DNA from: Lumbricus rubellus
Taxonomy: Eukaryota; Annelida; Clitellata; Crassiclitellata; Lumbricidae
Direction of reading: 5' to 3'
Length of the DNA stretch: 64,000 nt
NCBI GenBank assembly: GCA_945859605.1
Contig: OX243822.1
Coordinates: 22,864,144 to 22,928,143 of the forward strand
Positions 11,955 through 23,682 of this stretch are shown in pieces. The translations under genes were made by a program, and so were the position numbers. Under the pieces are notes generated by a model. It saw nothing but the letters and a program-made list of their open reading frames with translations. It was not told the DNA's origin and searched no databases. The first letter of the stretch is position 1, and the number at the start of each line of letters is the position of its first letter.

Positions 11955-12596
11955 GTATACGCCATAATAATTATCTATGCACTTCTCTATTCTATTATAA
12001 CTCAGTCACTCAATCGTTTGTCGTAGGAATGTCCTACATGATGTAACATGAACATGCGTAATCGTAATCTAGAGTGCTTGTGGGGGAAGTTCGACACATT
12101 AAGCATTTTTGCGAAATTTCTAGTCTAAAACGAGATCACAAAATTATAACAAAAATACTTTATAGTAGTACTATATCTCCTTAATCAAAAGCAATAACAA
12201 TTTAGTCTTTACAGTTCATTTCCAGAAATTACAAACACTTTTTCTGAGGGCTATAGCCTAAATTGTCGAACTTCCCCTCACTATGGGGGGAATTTCGACA
12301 GTTACTGTCTGTAACTGGAATCAGATTATAAAACGTGTCCAGATTAAATAAATGTCATTGACAGCATCTGGACACATCTCATGGAACCAACGAACACACA
12401 TCTGACACCTTATCCATTCTTCTTCCTGGTTCTTGGGTGGATCAAAGTATGAACACCCACATTGAGCAAAGGGTAATTTCATGGATCACTGACATTGTCA
12501 GCATTCGTATCATGACTATGTACATACACACATACATACACATATACATAGGCCTACATAGGCCTACAAGCCCTACATACATACATACATACATAC

Positions 12597-12627
<31 letters not shown>

Positions 12628-12747
12628 CATACATACATACATACATACATAATACATACATACATACATACATGCACACATACATACATACATACATACA
12701 TACATACATAATACATACATACATACATACATACATGCACACATACA

Positions 12748-12781
<34 letters not shown>

Positions 12782-15700
12782 CATACATACATACATACAT
12801 ACATACATACATACATAGCATACATACATACATAGCATACATAGCCTGCATACATACATACATACATACATACATACACTGTGTCCGGAAAAAACCATCC
12901 AATTTTGTAAATATGAAAATAAATAGTAAATATTCACCGATTTTTACAATTCAAACACCATTTTAATCCTGACATATTTCTCTAACAATTGTGAAAATAT
13001 AAAAGTTCCAGTCCAAATAATGACGTCATGATGACGTCAGTTGCATCAAAATGCATATAGCCGGCCATTCATGCATGGTTCGGTTGGTATTATTGGCTTT
13101 TGGTAAAACGGAAATCCATTTAATAGAACCAGAAGTGAAAATAAATGCAGCTTATTAGAGGGATTGTCTGCTCTATAAAAAAAGTGGTGCCTGATATCCG
13201 GGAATATTCGGAACAATAGCCTACACATTTCAACAAAATAGCGCTTCAGCTCACTGAGTTCGTGAATCTGTTGATCTGTTGACTAAAAAGACTCGGAATT
13301 CATTCATCTTAATTTTTGGCCGCAAAACGGCCGCCCGCTTAAATCCCACTGATAATAAGAGTTGGAGATTGATGGAGGAGAAGGTGCAGGCTACAAGACA
13401 AGGATAAGAGACATTGAAGAACTCCGTAAGCAAATTGTTAACGCCTCGGAGGTTTTGATAAGCTGGTTATCGATGCTGCTGTTGGGTATTAGCGCGACCC
13501 TTTTGACGCTTATGTTGAAGCCAAAGGTGTACTCTTTGACCACAAATTGCAGTCTGACATAATTCAGATATAAAAATAAAATTAAACTTACATTTATTAT
13601 TGATAAATTACATGATAAAATATTGAAATTGTGGATGATTTTGCGCATTTATCTCTTAAATTTGACTTTTTGTGCAAATGACGTCATTATGACGTCATTA
13701 TTTGGACTGGAACTTTTATATTATCAGCAATTTTAGACAAATATGTCAGGATTAAAATGGTGTTTGAATTGTAAAAATCGGTGAATATTTACTATTTATT
13801 TTCATATTTACAAAATTGGATGTTTTTTCCGGACACAGTGTATATACATAACTTACTATTATGAGCTATTATATACATACATAGCACACATACATACATG
13901 CATTTCGTTTTATAGACATTTTGCATCTACAGTAATGATACAAGCATAAAACGAATCACATATTCCCACGTATATGCATGAACCCCACACTGTCGAACTT
14001 ACCCCAATTAGAGGTGTCGAACTTACCCGAACTTGGGTGGAAGTTCGACAGGTCACTTATTTTTCGACCCACTGTGTAATGAGCAATATGCGTCTTACCA
14101 GCCTACTTTTCATTGGCATTAGACCTAGCTCAAGCATCAACAACAAGAAAATCTCCCTCGAGATGAGAGATATGCGAATAAACTTTTAACATGATTTTAC
14201 ATTGCGCCCTCGGATGCATTGATTACTTATCAGGTGCATTGATTTGGCTCAGGGTTTCGCGGATTGCACGCTGTAAAATTTTAATCTAAGTTGGCCAAAA
14301 TGGCAACTAAGGAAAGGTTTATTAAAAAATATACCCGCAAATGACGTGTCATTAAAGCTCGTGAGTAAGTAAGCAAAAAGGTTACGATTGTCGAACTTCC
14401 CTCCAGTGTCGGACTTCCCCCCAAGCACTCTATATAAAATTTCTAAAGCGTCACTGGAAAGTCAAGAGCAGCTAGCCGGCTTATACACAATTATACACAA
14501 TTAAGCGCTGTGTCTAGTCAGAAGGGTTGTCCAAAAGAGTAATCCGATTGTCCGAAGTAGGTCGTAGTTCGGTTACCAAAGAAATCAGAGGCGGCAGTGT
14601 AGGCCTAGTTGTTAAGGTGGGTGGCGTTTAGGGCATAACTATAGTATCGGGGATCTACGTGTCGGCTAGGGCTCAGGTTAGGTCTCGTGAGGGTCGGTTA
14701 TGGTTAGATTTACGGTTAGTGTCGTCCAGTGGCGTAGACAAGGGAGTTAGGGAGTTACCCCCCTCATTGGCTTAGGAAAAAAAATTTAAAAGGTTATTTA
14801 TCCACTTAAACATTCTTTCATTTAATTTAATTTAATTTTTATTGAACCCAAGAAAAACATTTTTACAAATTAGTAAGAAAGCATAGGGAACATAGGGCAC
14901 ACCTATAAAGGGCCTGGTCCCGCTGGCAGGGACCCAATTCGTAACACGCGGGTTGTAGACCAACGTATACATAATGACTCGTTTGTATGCTTAAATTAGG
15001 CGTTCTTTACCAGTCTACCCCGTTGATCCTCATCTCGTCTTAATCTGCTGCTGACACGGTCGTGCATCGTTCGATCGTTGACAGGCGATCAACCAGAAGC
15101 CGCTGGCTGTTCGAATCATCGAGCACGACACGTTGACGACCGACTACTTGAAGCGATTCTTTCCACGCCAGCTCAGCCTCGTCCAGCGCCTCCGTCACCC
15201 AAACATCCTACGCACCTACAAGATCCTTCCTGCCGAACACTTCACGTGCATGATCGTCGAGAAGGCCCCCGGGGGCAGCCTGCTTGGCTACGTCACTGCC
15301 AGAGGACGACTGTGCGAGTCTCTAGCAAAGTACATCTTCTTCGGGATTCTCAGCGCTGTCCAGTTCCTCCATTCGATGAATGTGGCGCACAGGTGAACGA
15401 CGACGACGACGACGACGACGACACTGATTAAGATAGCCTACTAAGGAAACGATAATGAGCAGAAGTTGGCAATTAATTAATTAAGTTGGCACTTAATTAC
15501 AACGGTTCATCAATGCAAATGTATGTTGCCTGCGGGTTATAGTTGACAGAATAAACGGCCATTTAGACAGGAGTCAGGAGTAGCATATAGTTGGACGTTG
15601 GACGCTATTATACATGTACGTTAACGAAAGCACTAATTATGATCTCACTTATGGTAGGAGATTAGAATCCTCACGGTGCTGCTAAACGAGTTTCACTGCA

Positions 15701-16342
15701 GCTTCATCATCCTTAATCATATTCCAGTGTAACTAGAGCAGTTTAATCTCATTGCTGGTCTTCTTCTTTATCAAGCATGAGGACTGCGTAGATTCCGTAT
15801 AGATGTGGAACAGGACTGCATGCTGAATTTAATACATTTAATTGAAGATTGCATCTAAACTCAGTTAGCCTACCCGGTATTGATTTTGACTTGAATAAAA
15901 GATTTGTTTATCTAATTCCGTGAACAGAAACATCAAGTGCGATAACATTCTGGTCGGCAGTTGCTCCGAACCGAAGCTCTGCGACTTTGGTTTCGCGCGG
16001 AAGATGGTCGATCCAGTGACGAAGATGCGTGTTCTCAGCGAGACGTACTGCGGCAGCGCAGCCTACGCCGCACCGGAAGTGATACGCGGCATTCCGTACA
16101 ACGCGATGCTGGCCGACGTCTGGAGTCTCGGCATCGTCCTGTACGCCATGCTGTCGGGAATGCTTCCGTTCGACGACACGAACCTCGTTCGAATGGTGAA
16201 GGACCAGGTGAACAGAAGCTTCGCCTTGCCACCTGACCTCACTGCTGAATGTGAGTCGCTGATCAGCAAAATGATTGAACCAGATCTAAGCAGACGAATC
16301 GCACTCGAAGACGTCGTCTGTGACGCTTGGCTGAAATTATGA
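11826..16342 (+). CDS. TSSK-like kinase, predicted pseudokinase
   Basis: Three exons (11826-11954, 15085-15392, 15928-16342) with GT/AG junctions encode 283 aa, a single kinase domain with almost no tails. FCGSPAYAAPEV-like TYCGSAAYAAPEVIRGIPY, the DVWSLGIVLYAMLSGMLPFDD block and the C-lobe ending place it nearest testis-specific serine kinases (TSSK). The catalytic set is broken. The Gly-loop reads AIHGAHGYL instead of GxGxxGxV. The VAIK Lys is Arg53 (LAVR). The alpha-C Glu position is Gln72 (PRQLSL). The HRD Asp is Asn147 (HRNIKCDN). Metal-binding Asn152, DFG (165-167) and APE are kept. Because the fold is intact and the frame is open through three exons, I infer a scaffold or allosteric role rather than a dead gene. 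Asn147 is encoded wholly in exon 3, so the splice choice does not create it. Intron 1 (3.1 kb) hosts nested transposons. Confidence 0.82.
12573..12876. repeat. (CATA)n tetranucleotide array
   Basis: About 300 bp of tacatacatacata with a few tgcacaca, aatacata and gcatacata variants. It ends exactly at the TA target of the mariner copy at 12877. The long Met-Tyr-Val-Cys reading frames on the minus strand are products of the repeat. Confidence 0.95.
12877..13840. mobile_element. Non-autonomous mariner copy (964 bp)
   Basis: Inverted repeats of about 165 bp start cactgtgtccggaaaaaa (12877) and end with the complement at 13840, flanked by TA. The TIR matches cactgtgtcccgaaaaa of the intact mariner at 59107. 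The interior has a decayed transposase end on the plus strand, RDIEELRKQIVNASE (about 13400-13450), equivalent to RNLEELRERIVNAWD in the intact protein. The arms include paired tgacgtcat motifs. Confidence 0.88.
15085..15392 (+). CDS. TSSK-like exon 2
   Basis: Acceptor gacag; opens AINQKPLAVRIIEHD (Arg in the VAIK Lys position), continues LRHPNILRTYKI, and ends MNVAH plus two bases of the Arg codon of HRD, before donor gtgaac. Confidence 0.85.
15404..15424. repeat. (ACG)n microsatellite
   Basis: Seven ACG units directly after the donor site of TSSK-like exon 2, inside intron 2. Confidence 0.8.
15928..16342 (+). CDS. TSSK-like exon 3
   Basis: Acceptor gaacag; completes Arg146 and continues NIKCDNILV, KLCDFGFARK and TYCGSAAYAAPEV to the stop TGA at 16340-16342. 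The first full codon is AAC (Asn) where active kinases have Asp. Confidence 0.88.
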
Positions 16343-16344
16343 TC

Positions 16345-16346
<2 letters not shown>

Positions 16347-16383
<37 letters not shown>

Positions 16384-16384
16384 C
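16347..16384. repeat. (TA)n microsatellite
   Basis: TA run immediately downstream of the TSSK-like stop codon, in the presumed 3' UTR. Confidence 0.8.
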
Positions 16385-18149
16385 GAATACCACCCCATCT
16401 CTCCTCCCTCATCTCGAAAGCATGATGCAGCTCACCATGTGCATGCCTAGCCACTGTGCATGACACCCTGTAGCAGTCCACGTTATCCCACCACTGTTCA
16501 ATGGGTAAAGAAACGCTAACGGTTCACCATAAACCACCTCACTATTATGCATGATACCCTGCTAGACATTATAATCTCGCTAATGAAGCATGCAATGAAA
16601 CAATTCCGATCACCTCCAACTGATACCTACCCAACCAGATCTATCCGAGATAACATTACTCCAACCCACCCAACCTCTTTTCCCCTTCCTCCGTTTAGCA
16701 GCGATTTCATTCTGTGATTTATCCCCAGTTCGACCCATGACATTCATTTTACGATGAAGTCACAAACGTCTGTCAACTGATTATTACTTTATGACTTATG
16801 CAACTTCGTTACTGTACCCCATCATTAGCACATTACCGCATCTATTTTAACTTCATCGCTGCGCATGATACCGCATCAATCTAAGCACTTAAGTCACCAC
16901 TGTAACTGACTATTTTACACACCACTTCAAACAGTAGGCCTACAGCTACTTACGGGAGTGTCTAAAGTCCTAAAATAGGCCTAATACTTACCATCTTACT
17001 TAACATGTATTTCTACGATCCAATCCTTCTGCAAGACGTTGGTCGCATATCAATTCATTCGACCTACTTTCAAGCCCTGTAGTCTTGAAAAGCTCCTTTA
17101 TAAAAAAAGGTAGTTTAGAAAAATCCAGATACTAATTTTGCCATCGCGGTAACTTCTGACTACTCACATCTATAGTTATTATCTTATAGATAGATTTATA
17201 TAGCTCAAAGAAAATGCGGTATTCTTACTATTATGCATAATTATGCTACAGCTTCAGAAGGATTTAACCGACTTTGAATCGAGGAATTGCAAGTCTTTGT
17301 TATCCAGTTAGGCCTATAATTATGAAATGAACGTTCATAGAATATAGATAAGGAAAACGATTACTTAAACCAACAAACGTGAAAATTAATAAGAATAAAG
17401 AAATTGTCCTTCACAGTCTTCGGACAATTGTTTGTCATACCTATGGAATAAGATTGACGAGAAAATAGCGAACAGGCGCCTTTATAATCGGCGCTCTTTT
17501 GAACTCGCCCTTTTGATGGTCGCCCTTTTGGTAGGATACCGGATTCTCTCCCTCATCCGCCACAGCCTGAAGGCTTTCTGTTCGCTCAGAGCTTTGACGT
17601 TGAGCGCATCTGTAAGAGGTACTTTGCAAACTTTCAAGTACAATACAATATGTATTGGCCTACAATACAATAAACAAAATATCGTGCGTAGGTCATGCTT
17701 GCACTTTTAGACCTATTATTTCAATGGTTTAAAAAATTCTCTTAGCCTACAGCCAACAGATTGATTGTAGACGTGTTCGTGACTCTGCCTAAGAGTTCGC
17801 CGCATTTTTATCGGCGTCACTAGGATCATATCTAAGTGCAAGAATACCATGTTGTTCACGACATGCGTGTGTCTAAGAAATAATTGTTAAGTCACATCTC
17901 GTGTCCGGTGTCGTGTAGGCTACATTCGTTCTGACACGAATCACTCGATTCTATGATGTTGTACGTTGCACTACTGCAATAGTCGCGCGAATGCTGTAGA
18001 TCTATTCTTCACATCCAGATGTGTTTTTGCAAACACTATTATTAGAACGCTGATGCGACAGAGGTTTTGTCAACTATAGTATTATGCTCCTACTCCTACT
18101 TTTGGAATGCTGTGTTCTAAGGAAGATGAATCTCTCTTTGCTTCTGTCC
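16385..18149. other. No gene recognised
   Basis: Intergenic sequence without a supported gene, repeat array or delimited transposon. The kinase poly(A) site should lie at its left edge, but I did not identify it. Confidence 0.45.
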
Positions 18150-18740
18150 TTATATAGCAAGTCCTTCATGATCTTCTCCCACCAGAACGTGTAACTGGAT
18201 AGACCTGCTCCCTAGGCCACCACAGTCGCGCGAATGCTGTATTCTTCGCCATGCAGCGTCCAGACATATTATGTGCTGCAACTGGAGTGAAACTGTATCT
18301 TGTCTGGAGTTCCGAGTATTAAACTCTTTCCTAGCAGCGGCTATTTCCGCAGCTCCGCTCGCCATTGCAGAAGTTTCAGCCAGGTAGGATGGTGCTAGGG
18401 TATCGACAATGGTCACATCCCAAATAAGCGAACGCCCACTTTTCCCACGGAATGAGGGTTTGACCATCTGGTCTTTTCCATCCAGACGGGTGTGGCCAGC
18501 TGGCTCTCTGATCGACGGTACGCCTGCCCTGATGAGATTGCGAAGCACAATTTCGTTCACTGAGGAATGTCTAGCTTGCCTGCTGAAGCCAAGTGAGCAA
18601 GAGAGAACATGCGAGTCTCTGGCCGAAACCATAGTAGGCTACCACATGTGCAAGCGTGTGGGGCGCAGATGACCGCTCCAAGACAGTCTCAAGCAAACTG
18701 CCACCCTCATCTCCTCGTCGCTAAGTCTTAAGCCTTGGTG
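18150..18740 (-). mobile_element. Non-LTR retrotransposon ORF remnant
   Basis: A minus-strand frame contains GRSLIWDVTIVDTLAPSYLAE followed by SGAAEIAAARKEF. This is the segment found downstream of the RT domain in a widespread class of animal non-LTR elements (LVWDVTCVDTLAPSYL, AGGAAE). The frame is broken toward the 3' side near 18300-18150. No catalytic RT motif is present, so it is a truncated dead copy. Confidence 0.7.
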
Positions 18741-18771
18741 GGATGCCAGTGGAAGGGCGAAGAGCCAGAAT

Positions 18772-19005
18772 ATTGTTATTATTATTATTGTTAATATTAT
18801 TAACATTATTATTAAAATTATTAAATTATTACCATTATTACTATTATTATTTTTTATGCCCCGAGGTATTTAGGATCCCTCAGGGACTTTACTACTATAG
18901 CTACTTGTTTAAAAACCAGAATGATCCTAATCGTCGAAGTTATTATTATCATCATTATTATTATTACTATTATTATTATTTATATTATTATTATTGTCAC
19001 TACTG
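18772..19005. repeat. (ATT)n-rich microsatellites
   Basis: Two blocks of imperfect attatt/attact trinucleotides (18772-18855 and 18940-19005) separated by unique sequence. Confidence 0.85.
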
Positions 19006-19179
19006 GAATAACAACAGAAACGACAGCACTATAATAGTTACTATGAAAATAGTAGGCTTAATGACTCTTTCACTTCATAGTCATCTATACAGTCGTGTGT
19101 ATTAAATAAGGGCGTTGTAGAAGTTAATTGATAATTACAGTAATTTATAATAATTTAAATAAGTTTATCTTCGTTGAGC

Positions 19180-19186
19180 CACTGAT

Positions 19187-19228
<42 letters not shown>

Positions 19229-19235
19229 ATCAGTG
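19180..19235. repeat. Perfect 56-bp palindrome with TA core
   Basis: cactgataaca, a (TA)n core, then tgttatcagtg. The arms are exact complements, so the whole block can form a hairpin or cruciform. Confidence 0.85.
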
Positions 19236-19714
19236 ACGGCGCTAGATATAGACTTAATTACAGGTCGCTTCAAGGTCATGGCAGTTATTCAGTAGGTTGA
19301 CGAAATTAAATGTAAAGAAGATAATTATAAAGATTCCAAAGAATTGTTGGCCGGTCAAATTAATGCAGATCATAAAAATAAATAATGCAAAATAGGCAGA
19401 GGTGAAGGCACAGCCACTCACAAATAATTCTGGTAATAGTAATAATGATAATTAATTATTAGCAAGTAAAATAGACCGATTGAGACTTGTATATAGTTGT
19501 GATGACGTGATTAAAGTGGAATATGACATTGCATGGAATCGACAGGAATGAAGAAGAAGCAGGCTACGAGATGGATTGATTCTTGGAAAGCACACAATCA
19601 TATAAATATACATACATACATATATCATATATGTACATTGTATATACATGTATGTTATACGGTGCTGGTCAGATGGATGGATGGTCAGAGCGTTGAAGGA
19701 CAGATGGATAATTG

Positions 19715-19769
<55 letters not shown>

Positions 19770-19772
19770 GGA
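19715..19772. repeat. (CAGA)n microsatellite
   Basis: About 13 perfect cagacaga-type units, followed by cggacgga. Confidence 0.95.
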
Positions 19773-20145
19773 CGGACATACATGCAGACAACCACACTGT
19801 ATACCTCTAAGATATATTTTCCGATGTCCTAATCGTGAGAGCACAGAGAAGAACTTAGAGAAACTTAGAGGGACATAGAAGGACATATAGGGACATAGAG
19901 AGGGGCATAGAAGTAGAAAGACAGATACAGATGGCGCCACATAAGCCGGGCAAATGGCCGACCAAGCGGCTGTAGTCTTATGAAGACTGGCATCCATCGC
20001 AATAGCATTAGCATCAGCTGCTGCGGCTGCTGCTGCGGAGGCAGGGATGATGTCGTTGCTATGGCGACCAGTGCCAGTCGGAGTGTGCCTCCTAATTAGA
20101 CCATCTTCTTCTTGTGCTTACCTTTCCCGCCGTCGAAGACAAGAC

Positions 20146-20164
20146 GACGACGACGACGACGATG
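20146..20164. repeat. Short (ACG)n tract
   Basis: A brief acgacgacg run. The surrounding frames appear to be repeat-driven rather than genes. Confidence 0.6.
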
Positions 20165-20423
20165 AGGAGAAGACGAGAGACGCGAGTTATAAGCAGAGAA
20201 GATGTGGCGACGACGGTGAGACAAGACAATATTCCGACTCTGGCTACATACATACGGCAGCTGACAATTAACAGGCATCTGAAGGGTCATTCTAGATGGT
20301 CACTCTGTCTGTCTGTCTCTATCACTGCGTCTCTGTTTGTCTCTCTGTATCTCTCTCTGTCTCTGTATCTTTTTCTGTCTATCTTTCTCGCCAGACATGT
20401 CGTCTCTCCATAGAGCAAGGCCA

Positions 20424-20594
20424 TCAGTCAGTCAGTCAGTCAGTGAGTCAGTCAGTCAGTCAGTCAGTCAGTCAGTCAGTCAGTCAGTCAGTCAGTCAGT
20501 CAGTCAGTCAGTCAGTCAGTCAGTCAGTCAGTCAGTCAGTCAGTCAGTCAGTCAGTCAGTCAGTCAGTCAGTCAGTCAGTCAGTCAGTCAGTCA
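20424..20594. repeat. (GTCA)n array, about 170 bp
   Basis: Around 42 nearly perfect gtca units with one gtgagtca variant. The Ser-Gln-Ser-Val reading frames across it are artefacts of the repeat. Confidence 0.97.
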
Positions 20595-20901
20595 CTGTCT
20601 GTTCGTCTACCTGCAGTGTGTTTGTCTACATTATTATGTATCCGTATCTGTCTGCGTGTGTGCTTATCTGTTCATAGGCTATGCCTGAATCTATGTGTGC
20701 CTAATTCTTCTTCTGCTTGTATGTCTACCTGTGTAATGTGTACATGTGTATGTGTCTGTGTATGTGTATGTATGTGTAGATAACTCTGTCTGTTCAGCTG
20801 ATGGTCAGTCTCTCTCTCTCTCTGTCTGCTTATCATTTGCTTCATTCGCATCGTCCACCGATCAACCAGATTGCATCCCTACCTGTGCGTTCGCATTACG
20901 A

Positions 20902-20938
<37 letters not shown>

Positions 20939-21018
20939 ATGCTGATGCTGCTGCTGCTCATGCTGCTGATGATGATGCTGATGCTGCTGCTGATGATGCT
21001 GCTGATGATGCTGGTGGT
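20902..21018. repeat. (GCT/GAT)n trinucleotide array
   Basis: gctgctgct interspersed with gatgctgat, then tggtggtgg. All frames are open, which explains the poly-Leu and poly-Ala translations. Confidence 0.95.
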
Positions 21019-21192
21019 GGTGGTCATCGAAAGAGGAAGAAGAGGTGCAGGGGGAGGTGGAAAAGGAAGAGGGAAGAGGAGGATGAGACGGAAAAGGAAA
21101 AGAGGAGAAAGACCGGAAGAGAAGGAGTCGGCTGACATAATTGAAGGAGGATCTGCTACTGCTCCAGGTAACAGACTAATAACCGCAAATGA

Positions 21193-21285
21193 CTTCGTCA
21201 TCGTCGTCGTCATCGTCGTCATCGTCGTCGTCGTTGTCGTCGTCGTCATCGTCGTCGTCGTCATCGTCATCGTCGTCGTCGTCTC
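21193..21285. repeat. (GTC/ATC)n trinucleotide array
   Basis: About 93 bp of gtcgtcatc units. Open frames here are low-complexity. Confidence 0.95.
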
Positions 21286-21790
21286 TTTACCTTGCTGCTT
21301 CTCTCATCCGCTTAAGCTGCTGCACTGCTGCAAGGAAGCGGCGCAGTGGGAGGTGGGAGTATCAGCAGATGATCCAACAGCCGTCATCTCACCCTCCTCT
21401 GCAGTCCTTCTGTTTGTCTAATCATGCAACACGAGAACAACAACGACTACGACGACTATTATCATGATGTACAGAACAACTAAGATTGATTAACAATGCT
21501 AAGGATGTTTCATTCACATCCGATAATTATTAAGGTATATAGTTGACGATGACAAGTTGATTCGTGCATTATTATAGTCACGATGGTGTAATGTGATTTC
21601 ACGTGCATATTATGGCGCTACAAGACTTCGCTAGACCGAACATATAATAACGTAGGCCTATGATGTCAGATAATAACTGACCATTCCATTAATCGATTAG
21701 GTGATTGGCTGACTGGTATAGGCCTACGAGAGATGATGACCAACAGATGGATGATGGACGGATGAACGGTTGGATATTGACGTGTGCATT

Positions 21791-21831
21791 TAAAAGTACA
21801 TCAGTATAGACTCTATACTGATGTACTTTTA
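21791..21831. repeat. Perfect 19-bp inverted repeat, 3-nt loop
   Basis: Arm 21791-21809 (taaaagtacatcagtatag) is exactly complementary to 21813-21831 around the loop act. The loop is too short for a canonical pre-miRNA. Confidence 0.9.
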
Positions 21832-22085
21832 GACTATACCGTAGACTATTAGATTTGGTCCACGCCAGAAACCTCGGAAGAAGTGTCTTGGGAGTTATTA
21901 GAAGAACATTAGTTGCGTCATCGACGTTTTCTTTCGCATCTTATTAGAATTTGAAACAATAAATTAACTCTTGTGCAAAACTCGCTCGATTAACAAATCT
22001 GCATATTTTAATTTAATTGCAGGAAGTTTCGCGTCGCCGCCATTCTTGTGGTTCATGGAAAATCACATGTGATTCCAATATCTTC

Positions 22086-22086
<1 letters not shown>

Positions 22087-22156
<70 letters not shown>

Positions 22157-22157
22157 C

Positions 22158-22188
<31 letters not shown>

Positions 22189-22416
22189 GGGAGAGACAGA
22201 GGGAGAGAGAGGGAGAGAGAAAGAAAGGAAGAGAGAGACAGAGGGAGAGACAGAGGGAGAGACAGAGGGAGAGAAAGAGAGAGACAGAGGGAGAGAGAGA
22301 CAGAGGGAGACAGAGAGAGTGAAAGAGAGAGGGAGAGAGAGAGACATAGAGAGAGACAGAGGAAGAGAGAGGTAGGGAGGGAGAGAGAGACAGACAGAGA
22401 GAGGTAGGGAGGGAGA

Positions 22417-22464
<48 letters not shown>

Positions 22465-22736
22465 GGGAGAGACAGAGGGAGAGAGAGGGAGAGAGAAAGA
22501 AAGGAAGAGAGAGACAAAGGGAGAGACAGAGGGAGAGACAGAGGGAGAGAAAGAGAGAGACAGAGGGAGAGAGAGACAGAGGGAGACAGAGAGAGAGAAA
22601 GAGAGAGGGAGAGAGAGAGACATAGAGAGAGACAGAGGAAGAGAGAGGTAGGGAGGGAGAGAGAGACAGACAGAGAGAGGTAGGGAGGGAGAGAGAGACA
22701 GACAGAGAGAGGTAGGGAGGGAGAGAGAGAGAGTGA
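22087..22736. repeat. GA-rich satellite, duplicated unit of about 300 bp
   Basis: Starts with a pure (GA)n run and continues as gaga/gacaga/gggaga variants. A block from about 22156 recurs from about 22447 with nearly the same order of variants, so about 295 bp has been tandemly duplicated. It is almost purely purine on the plus strand. Confidence 0.92.
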
Positions 22737-23214
22737 CAGTTGTCGCGTTCTTCTCTTTCGTGGTTGAGAACCCAATAATTCCGATGTTGCCAATGTGAAG
22801 CGATGAGCGCAGCAGCTGAGAAGATGAACCTTACACCTTGTCACGACAACCAGCACAGACACTCTTTCATAATTATATACGTAAACATGTATATTATATG
22901 TGTATATATAATATGTATGTATGCATGGCCAATGCAAGGGTATGTTTATGTAGAATGTTGCACCCATAATATGGGTGCATTATGTATGTTCACAAGTAGT
23001 ACATGTATATCGACGCAACCTGTACCAGAGACTCTGAACATTCACATCATCTGAAAACTGTTGACGGGATTCTGTTGGATGATTCTACGTGTCTGCGAGG
23101 TCGCCGAGGGATCGCCACTGATGACTGTTTCCGGCTCACTGTGACTTATTTTGTTAATTGATGAAATTTTCTTGTTGTTATGACAATTAACATCACTTCG
23201 GCTAGTTAGTGCAG

Positions 23215-23265
23215 AGAATGCCTCTGAGTAGATTTCTTGAAGAGGCGCTATATAAATACTCGAGA
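23215..23265 (+). mobile_element. LINE/SINE-type 3' tail fragment
   Basis: Contains gatttcttgaagaggcgctatataaata, nearly the same tail as at about 6303-6335 downstream of a LINE C-terminus. It is probably a short retrotransposon end. Confidence 0.4.
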
Positions 23266-23392
23266 GAGTACACGTGCACACGGTTGTTCTAGGAAGTGTG
23301 CGTACTTTGGACCGAGGTCTAAATCGAAGATCTGTTGGAGTTTATAACTAAACCTGTAAAGTAGATAACCACATGATCTCCACGCAATGCTC

Positions 23393-23537
23393 ATATACCA
23401 TACCATACCTGGCATACCATACCATACCATACCATACCATAACCATACCATACCATAACATACCATACCATAACATAACCATACCATACCATACCATACC
23501 ATAACCATACCATACCATACCATAACCATACCATACC
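23393..23537. repeat. (CCATA)n pentanucleotide array
   Basis: About 145 bp of ccata units with occasional aaccata and acata variants. Confidence 0.95.
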
Positions 23538-23682
23538 TGCAGCTGCTGCATTGGATGAGATCGATGAAATCATGAGATTTTATTAAGCAAATTAAAAATT
23601 CGGTATAATACGGTACACGAGATACCAAATACATGGGCATCTAACTACATGTATATACACTAACTCTCTGTCTTCTCCTCCG

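Larger units (their letters stand above)
12072..14430. mobile_element. TA-flanked DNA transposon, intron 1 of kinase
   Basis: Inverted ends gagtgcttgtgggggaagtt (12072) and the complementary end finishing ccaagcactc (14430) lie next to TA (12070-12071 and 14431-14432). Further gtcgaacttcccc/gtcgaacttacccc motifs sit near both ends (about 12270-12300 and 13992-14052), giving repeated subterminal sites. No transposase is readable. The element has been invaded by a CATA array and by a mariner copy (12877-13840). Confidence 0.7.

Noticed and set aside
12442..12937. Met-Tyr-Val-Cys repeat proteins on the minus strand
   Set aside because: Direct translation of the CATA array in three frames.
14734..14900. 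Another hAT element starting cagtggcgtag
   Set aside because: The terminus resembles the 30065 element, but no matching right end or 8-bp duplication was found. It may be a truncated copy.
20424..20594. CRISPR-like regular repeat
   Set aside because: Units are 4 bp with no unique spacers, and the genome is eukaryotic. It is a simple microsatellite.
20296..20783. Long Ser-Gln-Ser-Val and Ser/Cys/Leu reading frames
   Set aside because: They lie across a (GTCA)n array and flanking gtctgtctct runs. A four-base repeat without stops is open in several frames, and no start context, splice site or domain supports a gene.
20801..21421. 206-residue Leu/Val-rich frame
   Set aside because: Covers GCT and GTC trinucleotide arrays, and the opposite strand is also open. 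Apparent membrane segments are repeat artefacts.
21791..21831. MicroRNA precursor
   Set aside because: The 3-nt loop and 41-nt total length do not fit a pre-miRNA.
22053..22967. 304-residue Ser/Leu-rich frame on the minus strand
   Set aside because: Translation of the GA-rich satellite. There is no domain, and the frame is equally open on the other strand as Arg/Glu repeats.
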